Source: Pseudorhodoplanes sp. (GTDB lineage Bacteria; Pseudomonadota; Alphaproteobacteria; Rhizobiales; Xanthobacteraceae). From it: DNA of 56,053 nt. Numbering within the stretch: position 1 is the first letter of the stretch; each line of letters starts with the position of its first letter. Shown piece after piece: positions 19,509-28,225 of this stretch. The translations under genes and the position numbers were made by a program. A model generated the notes under the pieces. The model was not told the DNA's origin. It saw only the letters and a program-made list of their open reading frames with translations, and ran no database searches. The DNA is taken from NCBI GenBank assembly GCA_022843165.1, contig JALHOD010000023.1:1-56053 (forward strand), read 5' to 3'.

Positions 19509-20507
19509 TTACAACAGTCCGTTTTCCTGCCCGAGCGCCTTCAGCGACGTTTCCGGACGGGCGCCAAGATGCTGAATCACTTCCGCCGCGGCCAGCGCAC
19601 CGAGCCGCGCGGCCATGACATGATCCGACCCGCGCGCCAAGCCAACCAGAAATCCTGCCGCGAAAAGATCGCCCGCGCCTGTGGTGTCGACGACCTTGTC
19701 GACCGATGCCGCCGGCACCGCTTTCACGCCGTCCGCGCTGACCACGACACAACCCTTCTCGCTGCGTGTGACCACGGCGAGCTTCGCATCCTGACGCAAG
19801 GCCGCAACGCCGGTATCGAAATCTGCGGTCTCATACAAACTCTTCAGTTCGGCCTCGTTTGCGAAAATCAGATCGACGGTCTTGTCGCGCAACAGCTTGA
19901 GAAACTCTGCGCGATAGCGATCGACGCAGAACGAATCCGACAGCGTGAGCGCCACCATGCGCTTGGCGTCATGCGCCGCCTTGGCCGCCTTGCGGAAAGC
20001 GTCCTTGGCATGCGGCGGATCCCACAGATAGCCTTCGAGATAGGTGATCGCGGCCGATGCAATCGTGTCGGGATCGATATCGTTGGGATGCAGATCCTGA
20101 GCGGCGCCGAGATAGGTGTTCATGGTGCGCTCACCGTCCGGCGTGACCATGATATAACAGCGCGCCGTCGATGGGCCGTCCGAGGCCGGCGGGGTGTCGA
20201 AGCCAATGCTCGCGGCGCGGATGTCATGCGCGAAAGCCCGACCCAATTCGTCGTCCTTGACCTTGCCCACAAACGCCGCGCGGGCTCCATAGCTCGCGAC
20301 ACCCGCGATGGTGTTCGCCGCCGACCCTCCGGAGATTTCGGTTGCCGGACCCATGGCGTCGTAAATCGCCTGCGCCCTGGCTTCGTCGATCAACGCCATG
20401 CCGCCCTTCTGCATATTCTGGGCAACCAGGAAATCGTCGTCGGCGCGCGCGATCACGTCGACAATCGCGTTGCCGATGCCAAGGACGTCATAGCGGGAAG
20501 CGGTCAT
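19509..20507 (-). CDS. Adenosine kinase (PfkB/ribokinase family)
   Basis: The 332-residue sugar/nucleoside kinase begins TASRYDVLGIGNAIVDVIARADD. It has the PfkB Gly-Gly signature (SGGSAANTIAGVASYG) and the anion-hole/catalytic-base motif DTTGAGDLFAAGFLVG. The NAIVDV N-terminus and TMNTYLGAAQDL are typical of alphaproteobacterial proteins annotated as adenosine kinase, which phosphorylate adenosine to AMP; another nucleoside cannot be excluded. ATG at 20507 follows GAGG; the long upstream extension of the frame overlaps the murJ promoter side and is not coding. It is divergent from murJ. Confidence 0.85.
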   Translation of the reverse strand: MTASRYDVLGIGNAIVDVIARADDDFLVAQNMQKGGMALIDEARAQAIYDAMGPATEISGGSAANTIAGVASYGARAAFVGKVKDDELGRAFAHDIRAASIGFDTPPASDGPSTARCYIMVTPDGERTMNTYLGAAQDLHPNDIDPDTIASAAITYLEGYLWDPPHAKDAFRKAAKAAHDAKRMVALTLSDSFCVDRYRAEFLKLLRDKTVDLIFANEAELKSLYETADFDTGVAALRQDAKLAVVTRSEKGCVVVSADGVKAVPAASVDKVVDTTGAGDLFAAGFLVGLARGSDHVMAARLGALAAAEVIQHLGARPETSLKALGQENGLL

Positions 20508-20636
20508 TCTTGTTACCTCGCAGGGAAAGCGCGGCGCACTATAACGGCGGATGCCACGCGAGCAACCGCCGATGCGGCGATGCCGGTGACGGCCGAACAG
20601 GGGCAAGGCTAGAGTGGGCGGGAGGGGCCATATCCC

Positions 20637-22187
20637 ATGTCGATAATACGCCATGTCGCGGCCGTTGGCTCGGCGACGCTTGTGTCGCGCCTGCTCGGCT
20701 TTGTCCGCGATATCGCCATAGCCGGACTGTTCGGCGCCGGTGCGCGCGCCGATGCATTTTTTGTTTCGTTCCAGATCGCCAATCTCGCACGCCGCCTGCT
20801 GGCGGAAGGCGCGCTCAATGCGGCGTTCGTGCCGCTTTATCTCAAGATCAGAACGGCACAGGGCCAAGAGGCCGCCGACGTCTTTGCCGGCCGCGTGGTC
20901 GGAACCATCACCGTCACGCTGCTCGGGCTGGCTTTCCTTCTGGCTGTCGCCATGCCGGTGCTGATCCTGTTTCTGGCGCCCGGATTTGCAGCGAACGATC
21001 CACGCATGGGCATGGCGATAGAGTTCGGCCGATTGTCGCTGCCCTACCTCGTCTTTGCCGGTCCGGCCGCACTGATCGCGGGTGTATTGAACGCCAATCA
21101 GCGCTTCGCGGCCGTCGCATGGGTCGCGGCGCTGTTCAATATCGTCGTGTTGTTCGCGCTGGCCATCGTGTTCGTCGCCCGCCTCGACGACAGCGGTCTG
21201 TCGGGCCGAATTCTTGCCGCCTCGATTGCGCTGGCCGGGTTTTTTCAGCTGCTGCTTGTCGTCGCGATCCTGTGGCGGGGGCCGTATCGCATCGCGCGTC
21301 CCGTCATTTCATTCGGGCCGCAGACACGCGATTTCATGCGCCTTGCGATTCCGGGACTGATCGCGAATGGAATTCCGCAATTCACCATGATCGCCGGCGT
21401 GATGGCCGCGTCCGCTTTGCCCAGCGCGATCTCGTGGCTTTACTACGCACAGCGGCTGATCGAATTGCCGCTCGGCATCATCGGCATCGCCATCGGCACC
21501 GTGCTGCTTCCCGCTCTCTCGCATGCCCTGAATTCGGACCAGCCGGACGACGTCGCAGCGGCAGAATCGCGGGGGCTGGAACTGGCACTCGGACTCGCGC
21601 TGCCAGCGGCGATTGCACTGGCCTTGCTGGCCGAGCCGATCGTGCGAACCCTGTTCGAGCGCGGCGCATTCTCCGCCGCCGACAGTGCCGCAACTGCGGC
21701 AGCCCTTGCCGTTTTCGCGCTCGGACTGCCAGGACACGTTCTGGCAAAAACCTGGGCGCCGCTCTTTTTCGCCCGCGGCGACACACGGACTCCGATGCTG
21801 GCCGGCCTGTTCGGCCTTGCCATCGCGAGCCTCGGCAGTTTTGCACTGATGCCGATGATCGGCCATGTCGGCGTGGCGACGGCAATTGCCGCATCCGGCT
21901 GGGCCAGCGCCGGCCTGCTCGCCATTCTGATCCACCGCAAAATGGGGCTTGCCTTCGAGCGGGACACCCCGCGCCGGATCGCTCTGATTCTGCTTGCCAG
22001 CCTGGTCATGGGGGTTGGGGTCAATTTCCTGAACGGGCTGTTGCAATCATGGTTTACGCCGGCCGCCGATACGCTCCCAAAACTGGCGGCGCTCGGGTGC
22101 ATCGTCGGCGCTGGAATCGGCATCTATGGCGCGGCGCTGATGGCATTCGGAGTTGTGCGATGGAGCGAACTCCCGAGCCGATCCTGA
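20637..22187 (+). CDS. murJ: Lipid II flippase MurJ
   Basis: The 516-residue product is a polytopic (about 14 helices) MATE-like MVF transporter that flips lipid II to the periplasm for peptidoglycan synthesis. Typical features are the N-terminal SRLLGFVRDIAIAGLFGAGARADAF, the RRLLAEGALNAAFVPLY loop, and LPLGIIGIAIGTVLLPALSH. GGGAGGGG lies upstream of the ATG at 20637. trpS follows after 69 bp on the same strand, an order seen in many relatives. Confidence 0.95.
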   Translation: MSIIRHVAAVGSATLVSRLLGFVRDIAIAGLFGAGARADAFFVSFQIANLARRLLAEGALNAAFVPLYLKIRTAQGQEAADVFAGRVVGTITVTLLGLAFLLAVAMPVLILFLAPGFAANDPRMGMAIEFGRLSLPYLVFAGPAALIAGVLNANQRFAAVAWVAALFNIVVLFALAIVFVARLDDSGLSGRILAASIALAGFFQLLLVVAILWRGPYRIARPVISFGPQTRDFMRLAIPGLIANGIPQFTMIAGVMAASALPSAISWLYYAQRLIELPLGIIGIAIGTVLLPALSHALNSDQPDDVAAAESRGLELALGLALPAAIALALLAEPIVRTLFERGAFSAADSAATAAALAVFALGLPGHVLAKTWAPLFFARGDTRTPMLAGLFGLAIASLGSFALMPMIGHVGVATAIAASGWASAGLLAILIHRKMGLAFERDTPRRIALILLASLVMGVGVNFLNGLLQSWFTPAADTLPKLAALGCIVGAGIGIYGAALMAFGVVRWSELPSRS

Positions 22188-22226
22188 CCGGCCCCTTGCC
22201 ACCCGGCGTTGCGTCATGGCATCTGA

Positions 22227-22249
22227 CCCCGCGCGCGCAGCGCGGGGAG
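22227..22249 (+). promoter_or_regulatory. Hairpin covering the trpS Shine-Dalgarno
   Basis: CCCCGCGC (22227-22234) pairs with GCGCGGGG (22240-22247) around a 5-nt loop. The 3' arm contains most of the GGGGAG that serves as the trpS SD, so the folded form would hide it. No short Trp-rich leader frame was found. Confidence 0.45.
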
Positions 22250-22256
22250 TCCAGAC

Positions 22257-23291
22257 ATGGCGTTCAAGGAACGCGTTTTTTCCGGCGTCCAGCCGACCGG
22301 CAATCTGCACCTCGGAAATTATCTGGGGGCAATTACGAAATTCGTGGCGCTGCAGGAAAGCCATGAATGCATCTACTGCGTGGTCGACATGCATGCGATC
22401 ACGGTCTGGCAGGATCCCGCCGAACTCACCCGCAATACCCGCGAAGTGACCGCCGCCTTCCTCGCGTCAGGCATCGACCCGAAGAAGCAGATCATCTTCA
22501 ACCAGAGCCAGGTCGCCGAACACGCCGAGCTCGCCTGGGTGTTCAATTGCGTCGCCCGGCTGGGCTGGCTCAACCGCATGACCCAGTTCAAGGAAAAGGC
22601 AGGCAAGGATCGCGAGAATGCCTCGGTCGGCCTCTACGCCTACCCCAATCTGATGGCGGCGGACATTCTGGTCTATCGCGCCACCCATGTTCCGGTCGGC
22701 GAAGACCAAAAGCAGCATCTGGAACTCGCGCGCGACATCGCCCAGAAATTCAACAATGACTTTTCCGAATCGATCAAAGCGCATGGATTCGGAGACGCCT
22801 TCTTTCCACAACCGGAGCCGCTGATCCAGGGGCCGGCGACGCGCGTCATGTCGTTGCGCGACGGTACGAAGAAAATGTCGAAATCGGACGCGTCCGACAA
22901 TTCCCGCATCAACCTGACCGACGATGCGGACGCGATCGCGCAAAAGATCCGCAAGGCCAAGACCGACCCTCATCCATTGCCGAACGACGTGAAGGAGCTC
23001 GATCAACGACCGGAAGCCGATAACCTCGTCGGCATCTATGCGGCGCTGAAGGAAACGACCAAGGCGGAGGTGCTGCTGGAATTCGGCGGGGCGCAGTTCT
23101 CGACCTTCAAAAACGCTCTGGTCGATCTTGCCGTGGCGAAGCTCGGGCCGATCGGCGCCGAAATGAAAAAATTGGTCGGCGATCCCGCCTATATCGATTC
23201 CATTCTTGCGGACGGTTCTGTGCGCGCGAAAGCAATCGCCAGCGAAACGATGAGCGCCGTCAAGGATATCGTCGGCTTCGTGCGGCGATGA
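22257..23291 (+). CDS. trpS: Tryptophan--tRNA ligase
   Basis: A class I aminoacyl-tRNA synthetase of 344 residues that charges tRNA-Trp. It shows the HIGH-equivalent [12 protein letters not shown] near residue 11-22, the VVDMHA segment, the tryptophan-site region, and the KMSKS motif [10 protein letters not shown] near 205. Length is normal. The SD GGGGAG lies 7 nt upstream and can be masked by a hairpin. It follows murJ. Confidence 0.96.
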   Translation: MAFKERVFSGVQPTGNLHLGNYLGAITKFVALQESHECIYCVVDMHAITVWQDPAELTRNTREVTAAFLASGIDPKKQIIFNQSQVAEHAELAWVFNCVARLGWLNRMTQFKEKAGKDRENASVGLYAYPNLMAADILVYRATHVPVGEDQKQHLELARDIAQKFNNDFSESIKAHGFGDAFFPQPEPLIQGPATRVMSLRDGTKKMSKSDASDNSRINLTDDADAIAQKIRKAKTDPHPLPNDVKELDQRPEADNLVGIYAALKETTKAEVLLEFGGAQFSTFKNALVDLAVAKLGPIGAEMKKLVGDPAYIDSILADGSVRAKAIASETMSAVKDIVGFVRR

Positions 23292-23420
23292 GCCCGGCGT
23301 AAGCTACCTGCTTATTCCGCGGACGGTGGCTTGTTCCTGCCACGATTCTTATGCCACCATTCAACTCGCGCGCGATGCCACTCGCGACCGAAGTTAACGG
23401 CGGGACTTTGGGGGACGACG

Positions 23421-23915
23421 ATGAGCCGCAAGCGGCGCAGCTATGAGAGCGGTCACAAGCCGAAATATCTGGTCGTCATTGATGACTCGCCCGAATGCGA
23501 CCGCGCGATTTATTACGCAAGCCGCAGGGTCGCGCGCATCCAGGCCAGCATGATCATGCTGCGCGTCATCGACACCTCCGACCGCAACCAGCAGTGGCTC
23601 GGCGTCGCCGACATCATGCGTGCGGAAGCGTATGAGGAAGCCAACGCCGCGCTGGAACGTGCTGCCGGCCGCGCGAACGGCGTGGCTGGCATCACACCGG
23701 AACGCGCGATCAGGGAGGGCGACATGGCCGAGCAAATCCTCAAGCTGATCGACGAGGACGAGGATATCGAGGTCCTGATTTTGGCCGCCGCCACCAGCAA
23801 GGAAGGCCCCGGGCCACTAGTGTCCAATATCGGCAAAACCGCCGGCGAATTCCCCATCCCGGTCACCATCGTTCCCGGCCACCTGACCGACGAGGAACTG
23901 GACGCCCTGTCCTGA
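23421..23915 (+). CDS. Universal stress protein (UspA) family
   Basis: The 164-residue single-domain product starts MSRKRRSYESGHKPKYLVVIDDSPECDRAI. It has the first strand with Asp, the RIQASMIMLRVIDT strand, the GDMAEQILKLIDE helix, and VLILAAATSKEGPGPLVS in place of the usual ATP-binding G-x2-G-x9-G stretch. It could bind nucleotide, but the motif is not canonical. I chose ATG 23421 with GGGGGA upstream; the frame extends 30 codons upstream without resemblance. Cytoplasmic, single gene. Confidence 0.85.
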   Translation: MSRKRRSYESGHKPKYLVVIDDSPECDRAIYYASRRVARIQASMIMLRVIDTSDRNQQWLGVADIMRAEAYEEANAALERAAGRANGVAGITPERAIREGDMAEQILKLIDEDEDIEVLILAAATSKEGPGPLVSNIGKTAGEFPIPVTIVPGHLTDEELDALS

Positions 23916-24026
23916 CGGACCGGCCGGGCCCGTTGACCTTTGGCAAGGAAAGTCCATTTATAGAGCAGCAAGAGGGAGTCGGCCGGCGGTCACCGCCTCG
24001 CCAGACACGCTCCGGAGCCGTAAACC

Positions 24027-24587
24027 ATGTTCATCCAAACGGAAGCCACGCCCAATCCGGCAACCCTGAAATTCCTGCCCGGACGCCCCGTTCTGGAGAC
24101 GGGAACGCTGGACATGCCCGACCGGGAACAGGCTGCCAAATCCCCATTGGCCGAGCGGCTATTTGATATCGCCAAGGTGTCGGGTGTGTTTTTCGGCTCG
24201 GACTTCATCACCGTCACCAAAACGGACGGCGACTGGCAGCAGCTCAAGCCGCTGATCCTGGGCACCATCATGGAGCATTACATGTCCGGCGCTCCCATTC
24301 TGAAGGATGGGACCAGCACCGGCTCCTCCGATGATGAGGAATTTTTCGACGCCGCCGACACCGAGACCGTGAACACGATCAAGGAACTGATCGAAACCCG
24401 GGTCCGCCCTGCTGTCGCCAATGACGGCGGAGACATCACCTTCCGCGGCTTCAAGGACGGCGTCGTTTTCCTGTCCATGAAAGGCGCTTGTTCCGGCTGT
24501 CCGTCGTCGACCGCGACATTGCGGCACGGCATCCAGAATTTGCTGCGTCATTTCGTGCCGGACGTTACAGAAGTCCGCCCGATGTAG
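24027..24587 (+). CDS. NifU/Nfu-type iron-sulfur cluster carrier
   Basis: The 186-residue product has an N-terminal Nfu_N domain (FIQTEATPNPATLKFLPG, VSGVFFGSDFITVTK) and a C-terminal NifU-like domain with the cluster-binding C-x2-C (KGACSGCPSST near 153-160). This is the mitochondrial NFU1-like architecture common in alphaproteobacteria, rather than the enterobacterial NfuA. It is expected to deliver [4Fe-4S] clusters to enzymes such as lipoyl synthase; the MiaB protein encoded 2 kb downstream is a possible client. ATG at 24027; no clear SD beyond GGAGCC. Confidence 0.92.
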   Translation: MFIQTEATPNPATLKFLPGRPVLETGTLDMPDREQAAKSPLAERLFDIAKVSGVFFGSDFITVTKTDGDWQQLKPLILGTIMEHYMSGAPILKDGTSTGSSDDEEFFDAADTETVNTIKELIETRVRPAVANDGGDITFRGFKDGVVFLSMKGACSGCPSSTATLRHGIQNLLRHFVPDVTEVRPM

Positions 24588-24699
24588 GCACCCGGATCAG
24601 GGACTGCGGTTCTTTCCGGTTCATCAATGGCGCAGGTTGCATTAGGCTCGCGCAAACGCCTGTTCAGGCTTCCGTCACCAGCGTCCGGCTTATCGCAAC

Positions 24700-25380
24700 A
24701 TGCGTGTGCTTGCCATCGACACGGCTCTTGAAGCCTGTTCAGCAGCCGTGCTCGACACCGAGCAGGCTGCAATTCTAGCCAGCGAATCGCACATCATGGT
24801 GCGAGGACATGCGGAAGCGCTGATGCCGCTGATCGCTTCGGTCATGGCCCAGGCGTCGTTGCGCTTCAGCGAGCTTGACCGAATCGCGGTCACCGTCGGG
24901 CCCGGCAGCTTCACCGGGTTGCGGGTCGGTATCGCCGCGGCCCGCGGAATCGGGCTTGCTGCGGCCAAGCCCGTGGTCGGCCTGACCACTCTGACAGCCC
25001 TCGCCGCCCCTTATATCGCCGCCGACGATTCCCTGCCGATCGCAGCCGTTATCGACGCGCGACACAGCCACGTCTATTTGCAGCTTTTCGGCACCGGCGG
25101 CCGGACCTTGATCCCACCGCGCATTGTGCCGTTGCGCGAAGCCGTACACGCGGCAGCAGCTGCGTCTGCCAGACTGGTCGGATCGGGCGCGTGCATGATC
25201 GCGCAGAACTGGTCGAACCAGGAACCTCCGCAGCTTGTCGACGAGCGTCGCGCACCGGACATCGATTGGGTCGCGCGCGTCGGTGCAGCCGCCGACGAAA
25301 ATCAATCGGCGCCCAAGCCGCTTTATCTGCGCGCGCCGGATGCGCACCCCCAAAGCGCCGCCCAGCTTCCGCGCCGATGA
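24700..25380 (+). CDS. tsaB: tRNA threonylcarbamoyladenosine biosynthesis protein TsaB
   Basis: TsaB is the ASKHA-fold partner of TsaD in making t6A37 on ANN-decoding tRNAs. The 226-residue product starts MRVLAIDTALEACSAAV and has ITVGPGSFTGLRVGIAAARGIGLA-type motif near 66-85 (with a VTV variant). Length is typical. It overlaps rimI by four bases (ATGA), so the two are translationally coupled; this tsaB-rimI pairing is common. Confidence 0.93.
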   Translation: MRVLAIDTALEACSAAVLDTEQAAILASESHIMVRGHAEALMPLIASVMAQASLRFSELDRIAVTVGPGSFTGLRVGIAAARGIGLAAAKPVVGLTTLTALAAPYIAADDSLPIAAVIDARHSHVYLQLFGTGGRTLIPPRIVPLREAVHAAAAASARLVGSGACMIAQNWSNQEPPQLVDERRAPDIDWVARVGAAADENQSAPKPLYLRAPDAHPQSAAQLPRR

Positions 25381-25862
25381 CAAAGTTTCTCGACCTGATT
25401 CTCGGTTCATCCGAGCCGGTCTTGTCCGAAGCATCCGCTCCGGACGCTGCGGCGATCGCGCGGTTGCATGCGGCGTCTTTTCATCGGGGATGGGGTGAAG
25501 ACGAAATCGAGCGCCTACTGCTGGACCGCAGCATTTTGACCCATCGTGCGATGATCCGCCGCAAGCTGGAGGGTTTTATCATGTCGAGGATTGTTGGCGG
25601 CGAGGCCGAAATCCTCAGCGTAGCCGTCCATTCTGCACAGCAAGGACAGGGGCTTGCACGGATGCTGCTGCGCCTGCATTTGGGCCGCCTCGCCGGCCTG
25701 GGCGTGAAAACGGTGTTTCTTGAAGTGGACGAGAGCAACGAGCCGGCCCGCCGGCTGTATCGGCGGACGGGATTTCACGAGGTCGGCCGCAGGCCGGGTT
25801 ATTACGCCGACAGCCCCTCGGGACCCGCAACGGCGCTGACTCTGCGCCGCGACCTTGCCTGA
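25377..25862 (+). CDS. rimI: Ribosomal-protein-alanine N-acetyltransferase RimI (GNAT)
   Basis: The 161-residue GNAT-fold product has the acetyl-CoA loop in VAVHSAQQGQGLARMLLRLHL (Q/R-x-x-G-x-G/A type) and the LEVDESNEPARRLYRRTGFHEVGRRPGYY block typical of RimI. RimI acetylates the N-terminal alanine of S18. The ATG at 25377 lies inside the tsaB stop (ATGA); longer upstream frames run antiparallel to real tsaB coding and are rejected. A Fur-family gene follows. Confidence 0.92.
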   Translation: MTKFLDLILGSSEPVLSEASAPDAAAIARLHAASFHRGWGEDEIERLLLDRSILTHRAMIRRKLEGFIMSRIVGGEAEILSVAVHSAQQGQGLARMLLRLHLGRLAGLGVKTVFLEVDESNEPARRLYRRTGFHEVGRRPGYYADSPSGPATALTLRRDLA

Positions 25863-25895
25863 ACCGCCGGACAATGGACGGCCCTGCGCCTGCCA

Positions 25896-25909
25896 AATAT
25901 GATAATATT
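25896..25909. promoter_or_regulatory. AT-rich dyad upstream of the Fur/Mur gene
   Basis: AATAT (25896-25900) and ATATT (25905-25909) flank GATA, in an otherwise GC-rich region. It lies 18 bp before the GTG start with the better SD, where a promoter or autoregulatory Fur/Mur site would be expected. It does not match a consensus that I can state with certainty. Confidence 0.35.
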
Positions 25910-25927
25910 GCACGACTGGAGACATGC

Positions 25928-26359
25928 GTGGCCAAGACGAAAAATACCATTGAGGCGCGCTGCGCCGAAAAAGGAATGCGCATGACCGAGCAGCGCCGCA
26001 CCATCGCGCGCGTGCTCAACGATGCCGATGACCATCCCGACGTGGAAGAACTCTACCGGCGCTGCATCAAGATCGACGACCGCATCTCCATCTCCACCGT
26101 CTATCGCACAGTGAAATTGTTTGAGGACGCTGGCATCATCGAGCGCCACGACTTCCGGGAAGGCCGCGCCCGTTTCGAGCAAATTCCGGAATCGCATCAC
26201 GACCACCTGATCAATCTGCGCACCGGCGAAGTACTCGAATTCCAGTCGGAAGAAATCGAGACGCTGCAAGCGGAAGTCGCGCGCAAGCTCGGCTATAAGC
26301 TGGTCGATCATCGGCTTGAGCTTTATGCGGTGCCGCTCAAGGACGACGAAACGCGCTGA
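25928..26359 (+). CDS. Fur-family metal-responsive regulator (Fur/Mur type)
   Basis: The 143-residue product has the Fur winged helix (MRMTEQRRTIARVLNDADDHPDVEELYRR, ISISTVYRTVKLFEDAGIIERHDF) and the dimer/metal domain (SHHDHLINLRTGEVLEF). In this order the close Fur homologue usually senses Mn2+ (Mur), while Irr handles iron; Irr is also in this window, so a Mur-like role is the better guess. GTG 25928 has GGAGA 5 nt upstream; an ATG at 25874 would add 18 residues but lacks an SD. It follows rimI by 65 bp. Confidence 0.85.
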   Translation: MAKTKNTIEARCAEKGMRMTEQRRTIARVLNDADDHPDVEELYRRCIKIDDRISISTVYRTVKLFEDAGIIERHDFREGRARFEQIPESHHDHLINLRTGEVLEFQSEEIETLQAEVARKLGYKLVDHRLELYAVPLKDDETR

Positions 26360-26685
26360 TACAGCGGCGATTACGTCTGCGGTTACAGGTCGCCCGTAGC
26401 GCCATGACTCCGATACGGGCGACGCAGGTTCCTCCCGCATCGCCGGAGCCAGGTCCGAGAACCGCGGCTAACGCTGCAATCTCCCTGGCGGACTGGTTCC
26501 CGTCAACGGGATCGCCTGCCAAGCCCGAAGCCGCTCCATTGAAACGCCGGTCCGGCGGCTTACATCGGCGGTACTGTGCGGCAAATCCGGTTCCGGCGCG
26601 ACTTGACGGCGGCATTCCTTTTGCAGCGGAAAAACGTTATGAGGAGCGGATCGCGGCCGGCGCCGCGTGGATCAGGCGGAATGGC
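26360..26685. other. Intergenic region between fur/mur and miaB
   Basis: About 330 bp with frames on both strands but none with recognisable domains or a good SD. The plus-strand frame 26404-26688 is Pro/Ala/Arg-rich like shadow translation. I see no gene here; the 3' end leads into the miaB promoter. Confidence 0.5.
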
Positions 26686-26729
26686 TGATATAATTAGATA
26701 TCGAGCCAAAAACCTCAGATATTTGAGGT
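26686..26729 (+). promoter_or_regulatory. Probable miaB promoter with a downstream dyad operator
   Basis: TGATATAAT (26686-26694) is a perfect extended -10 element (TG-N-TATAAT); no strong -35 is seen. Eighteen bases further is the dyad ACCTCA (26712-26717)-N6-TGAGGT (26724-26729), placed where a bound repressor would block transcription. It could equally be a 5'-UTR hairpin. Confidence 0.5.
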
Positions 26730-26760
26730 GCTTGTGGTTGAAACAGCCCGACCGAGCGGC

Positions 26761-28161
26761 ATGAGCAGACCCCGAAAACTTTACGTCAAGTCCTACGGTT
26801 GCCAGATGAACGTCTACGACTCGCGTCGTATGGCTGACACCTTGGCGCCTGAGGGATTCGCAGAAACCGAGCGTATCGAGGATGCCGATCTGGTCATCCT
26901 GAACACCTGCCATATCCGTGAAAAGGCCGCCGACAAGGTCTATTCCGAGCTTGGCCGCATCCGGCAGATGAAAGCCGACACCGCCGTCCAGGGACGCGAG
27001 ATCGTGGTCGCGGTCGCGGGCTGCGTCGCGCAAGCGGAAGGCGCGGAGATTCTGCGGCGCGCGCCGGCTGTCGATCTGGTTGTCGGCCCACAAAGCTATC
27101 ACCGGCTACCGGAACTTCTCGATCGCGCGAAGCGAGACGGCAAGGCGATCGACACCGATTTCCCGGCCGAAGACAAATTCAATTTTCTCAAAAATCCGAC
27201 GCGCGAAGCCGTGCGCGCGCGCGGCGTCAGCGCCTTCGTCACGGTGCAGGAAGGCTGCGACAAGTTCTGCACCTTCTGCGTCGTCCCCTATACCCGCGGC
27301 GCCGAGGTCTCCCGTCCCGTCGTCAAGATCCTGGCCGAGGCCGAACATCTGGCGCAGGCCGGCGTGCGCGAGATCACGCTGATCGGACAGAACGTCAACG
27401 CCTTCCATGGCAAGGGCCCCGACGGAACGCCCTGGACGCTCGCGCGGCTGCTCCATCGCGTCGCGGAGATTCCCGGCATTTTGCGGTTACGCTACACCAC
27501 AAGCCACCCCTGCGACGTCGATGACAGCCTGATCGCGGTTCACCGCGATTTGCCGCAACTCATGCCGCAACTGCATTTGCCGGTTCAGTCGGGATCCAAC
27601 CGCGTTCTCGCCGCGATGAATCGCCGCCACACACGTGACGATTATTTGCGCGTGATCGACAAATTGCGGACGGCACAGCCGGCTATCGAATTCACATCCG
27701 ACTTCATTGTGGGCTTTCCCGGCGAAAGCGACGACGATTTCCGTCAGACGATAAAACTGGTCGTGGACGTCCGCTTCGCGGGCGCCTATTCGTTCAAGTA
27801 TTCCCCACGCCCGGGAACGCCCGCCGCCGAAATGACGGACCAGATTTCCGAAGACATCATGTCGGCGCGTCTGCAGGAATTGCAGGCCCTGATCGACCGA
27901 CAACTCAAGGCGTTCAATGAAGCCAGCGTCGGCAAGACATTCGACGTGCTGTTTGAAAAAGCCGGCCGCTACCCCGGACAGCTTGTCGGCCGTTCGCCTT
28001 ATTTGCAGCCGGTCCATGTCATGGCGACGTCGGATCTGATCGGGAAAGTCGTACGCGCTCACATCACGGAAACGACTGCCTTCAGCCTGCATGGCGCACT
28101 TTCAGACACAGACAATGCCGCTCCAAGATCATCATCCCTTCTTGCCACGGCGGAGGCCTGA
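26761..28161 (+). CDS. miaB: tRNA-2-methylthio-N6-dimethylallyladenosine synthase MiaB
   Basis: A radical-SAM methylthiotransferase that adds the 2-methylthio group to i6A37 of tRNA. The 466-residue product has the UPF0004 domain with three Cys ([22 protein letters not shown]), the radical-SAM C-x3-C-x2-C ([10 protein letters not shown] near 163-172), and a C-terminal TRAM domain ([17 protein letters not shown]). The ATG at 26761 begins [13 protein letters not shown]; the SD is weak. It leads a unit with phoH, ybeY, a CBS protein and lnt. Confidence 0.95.
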   Translation: MSRPRKLYVKSYGCQMNVYDSRRMADTLAPEGFAETERIEDADLVILNTCHIREKAADKVYSELGRIRQMKADTAVQGREIVVAVAGCVAQAEGAEILRRAPAVDLVVGPQSYHRLPELLDRAKRDGKAIDTDFPAEDKFNFLKNPTREAVRARGVSAFVTVQEGCDKFCTFCVVPYTRGAEVSRPVVKILAEAEHLAQAGVREITLIGQNVNAFHGKGPDGTPWTLARLLHRVAEIPGILRLRYTTSHPCDVDDSLIAVHRDLPQLMPQLHLPVQSGSNRVLAAMNRRHTRDDYLRVIDKLRTAQPAIEFTSDFIVGFPGESDDDFRQTIKLVVDVRFAGAYSFKYSPRPGTPAAEMTDQISEDIMSARLQELQALIDRQLKAFNEASVGKTFDVLFEKAGRYPGQLVGRSPYLQPVHVMATSDLIGKVVRAHITETTAFSLHGALSDTDNAAPRSSSLLATAEA

Positions 28162-28225
28162 CGCATTGCGCAGTTTCAAACCGAATAACGGACCTGTCAC
28201 TCCGGCACCGTCGGAAGACAGCCCG

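Noticed and set aside
20342-22366. 674-codon plus-strand frame overlapping murJ in another frame
   Set aside because: Arg-rich frame-shifted translation; the murJ frame shows membrane helices and family motifs.
26404-26688. 94-codon frame between fur/mur and miaB
   Set aside because: Pro/Ala/Arg-rich, without SD or domain; composition as expected of random GC-rich frames.
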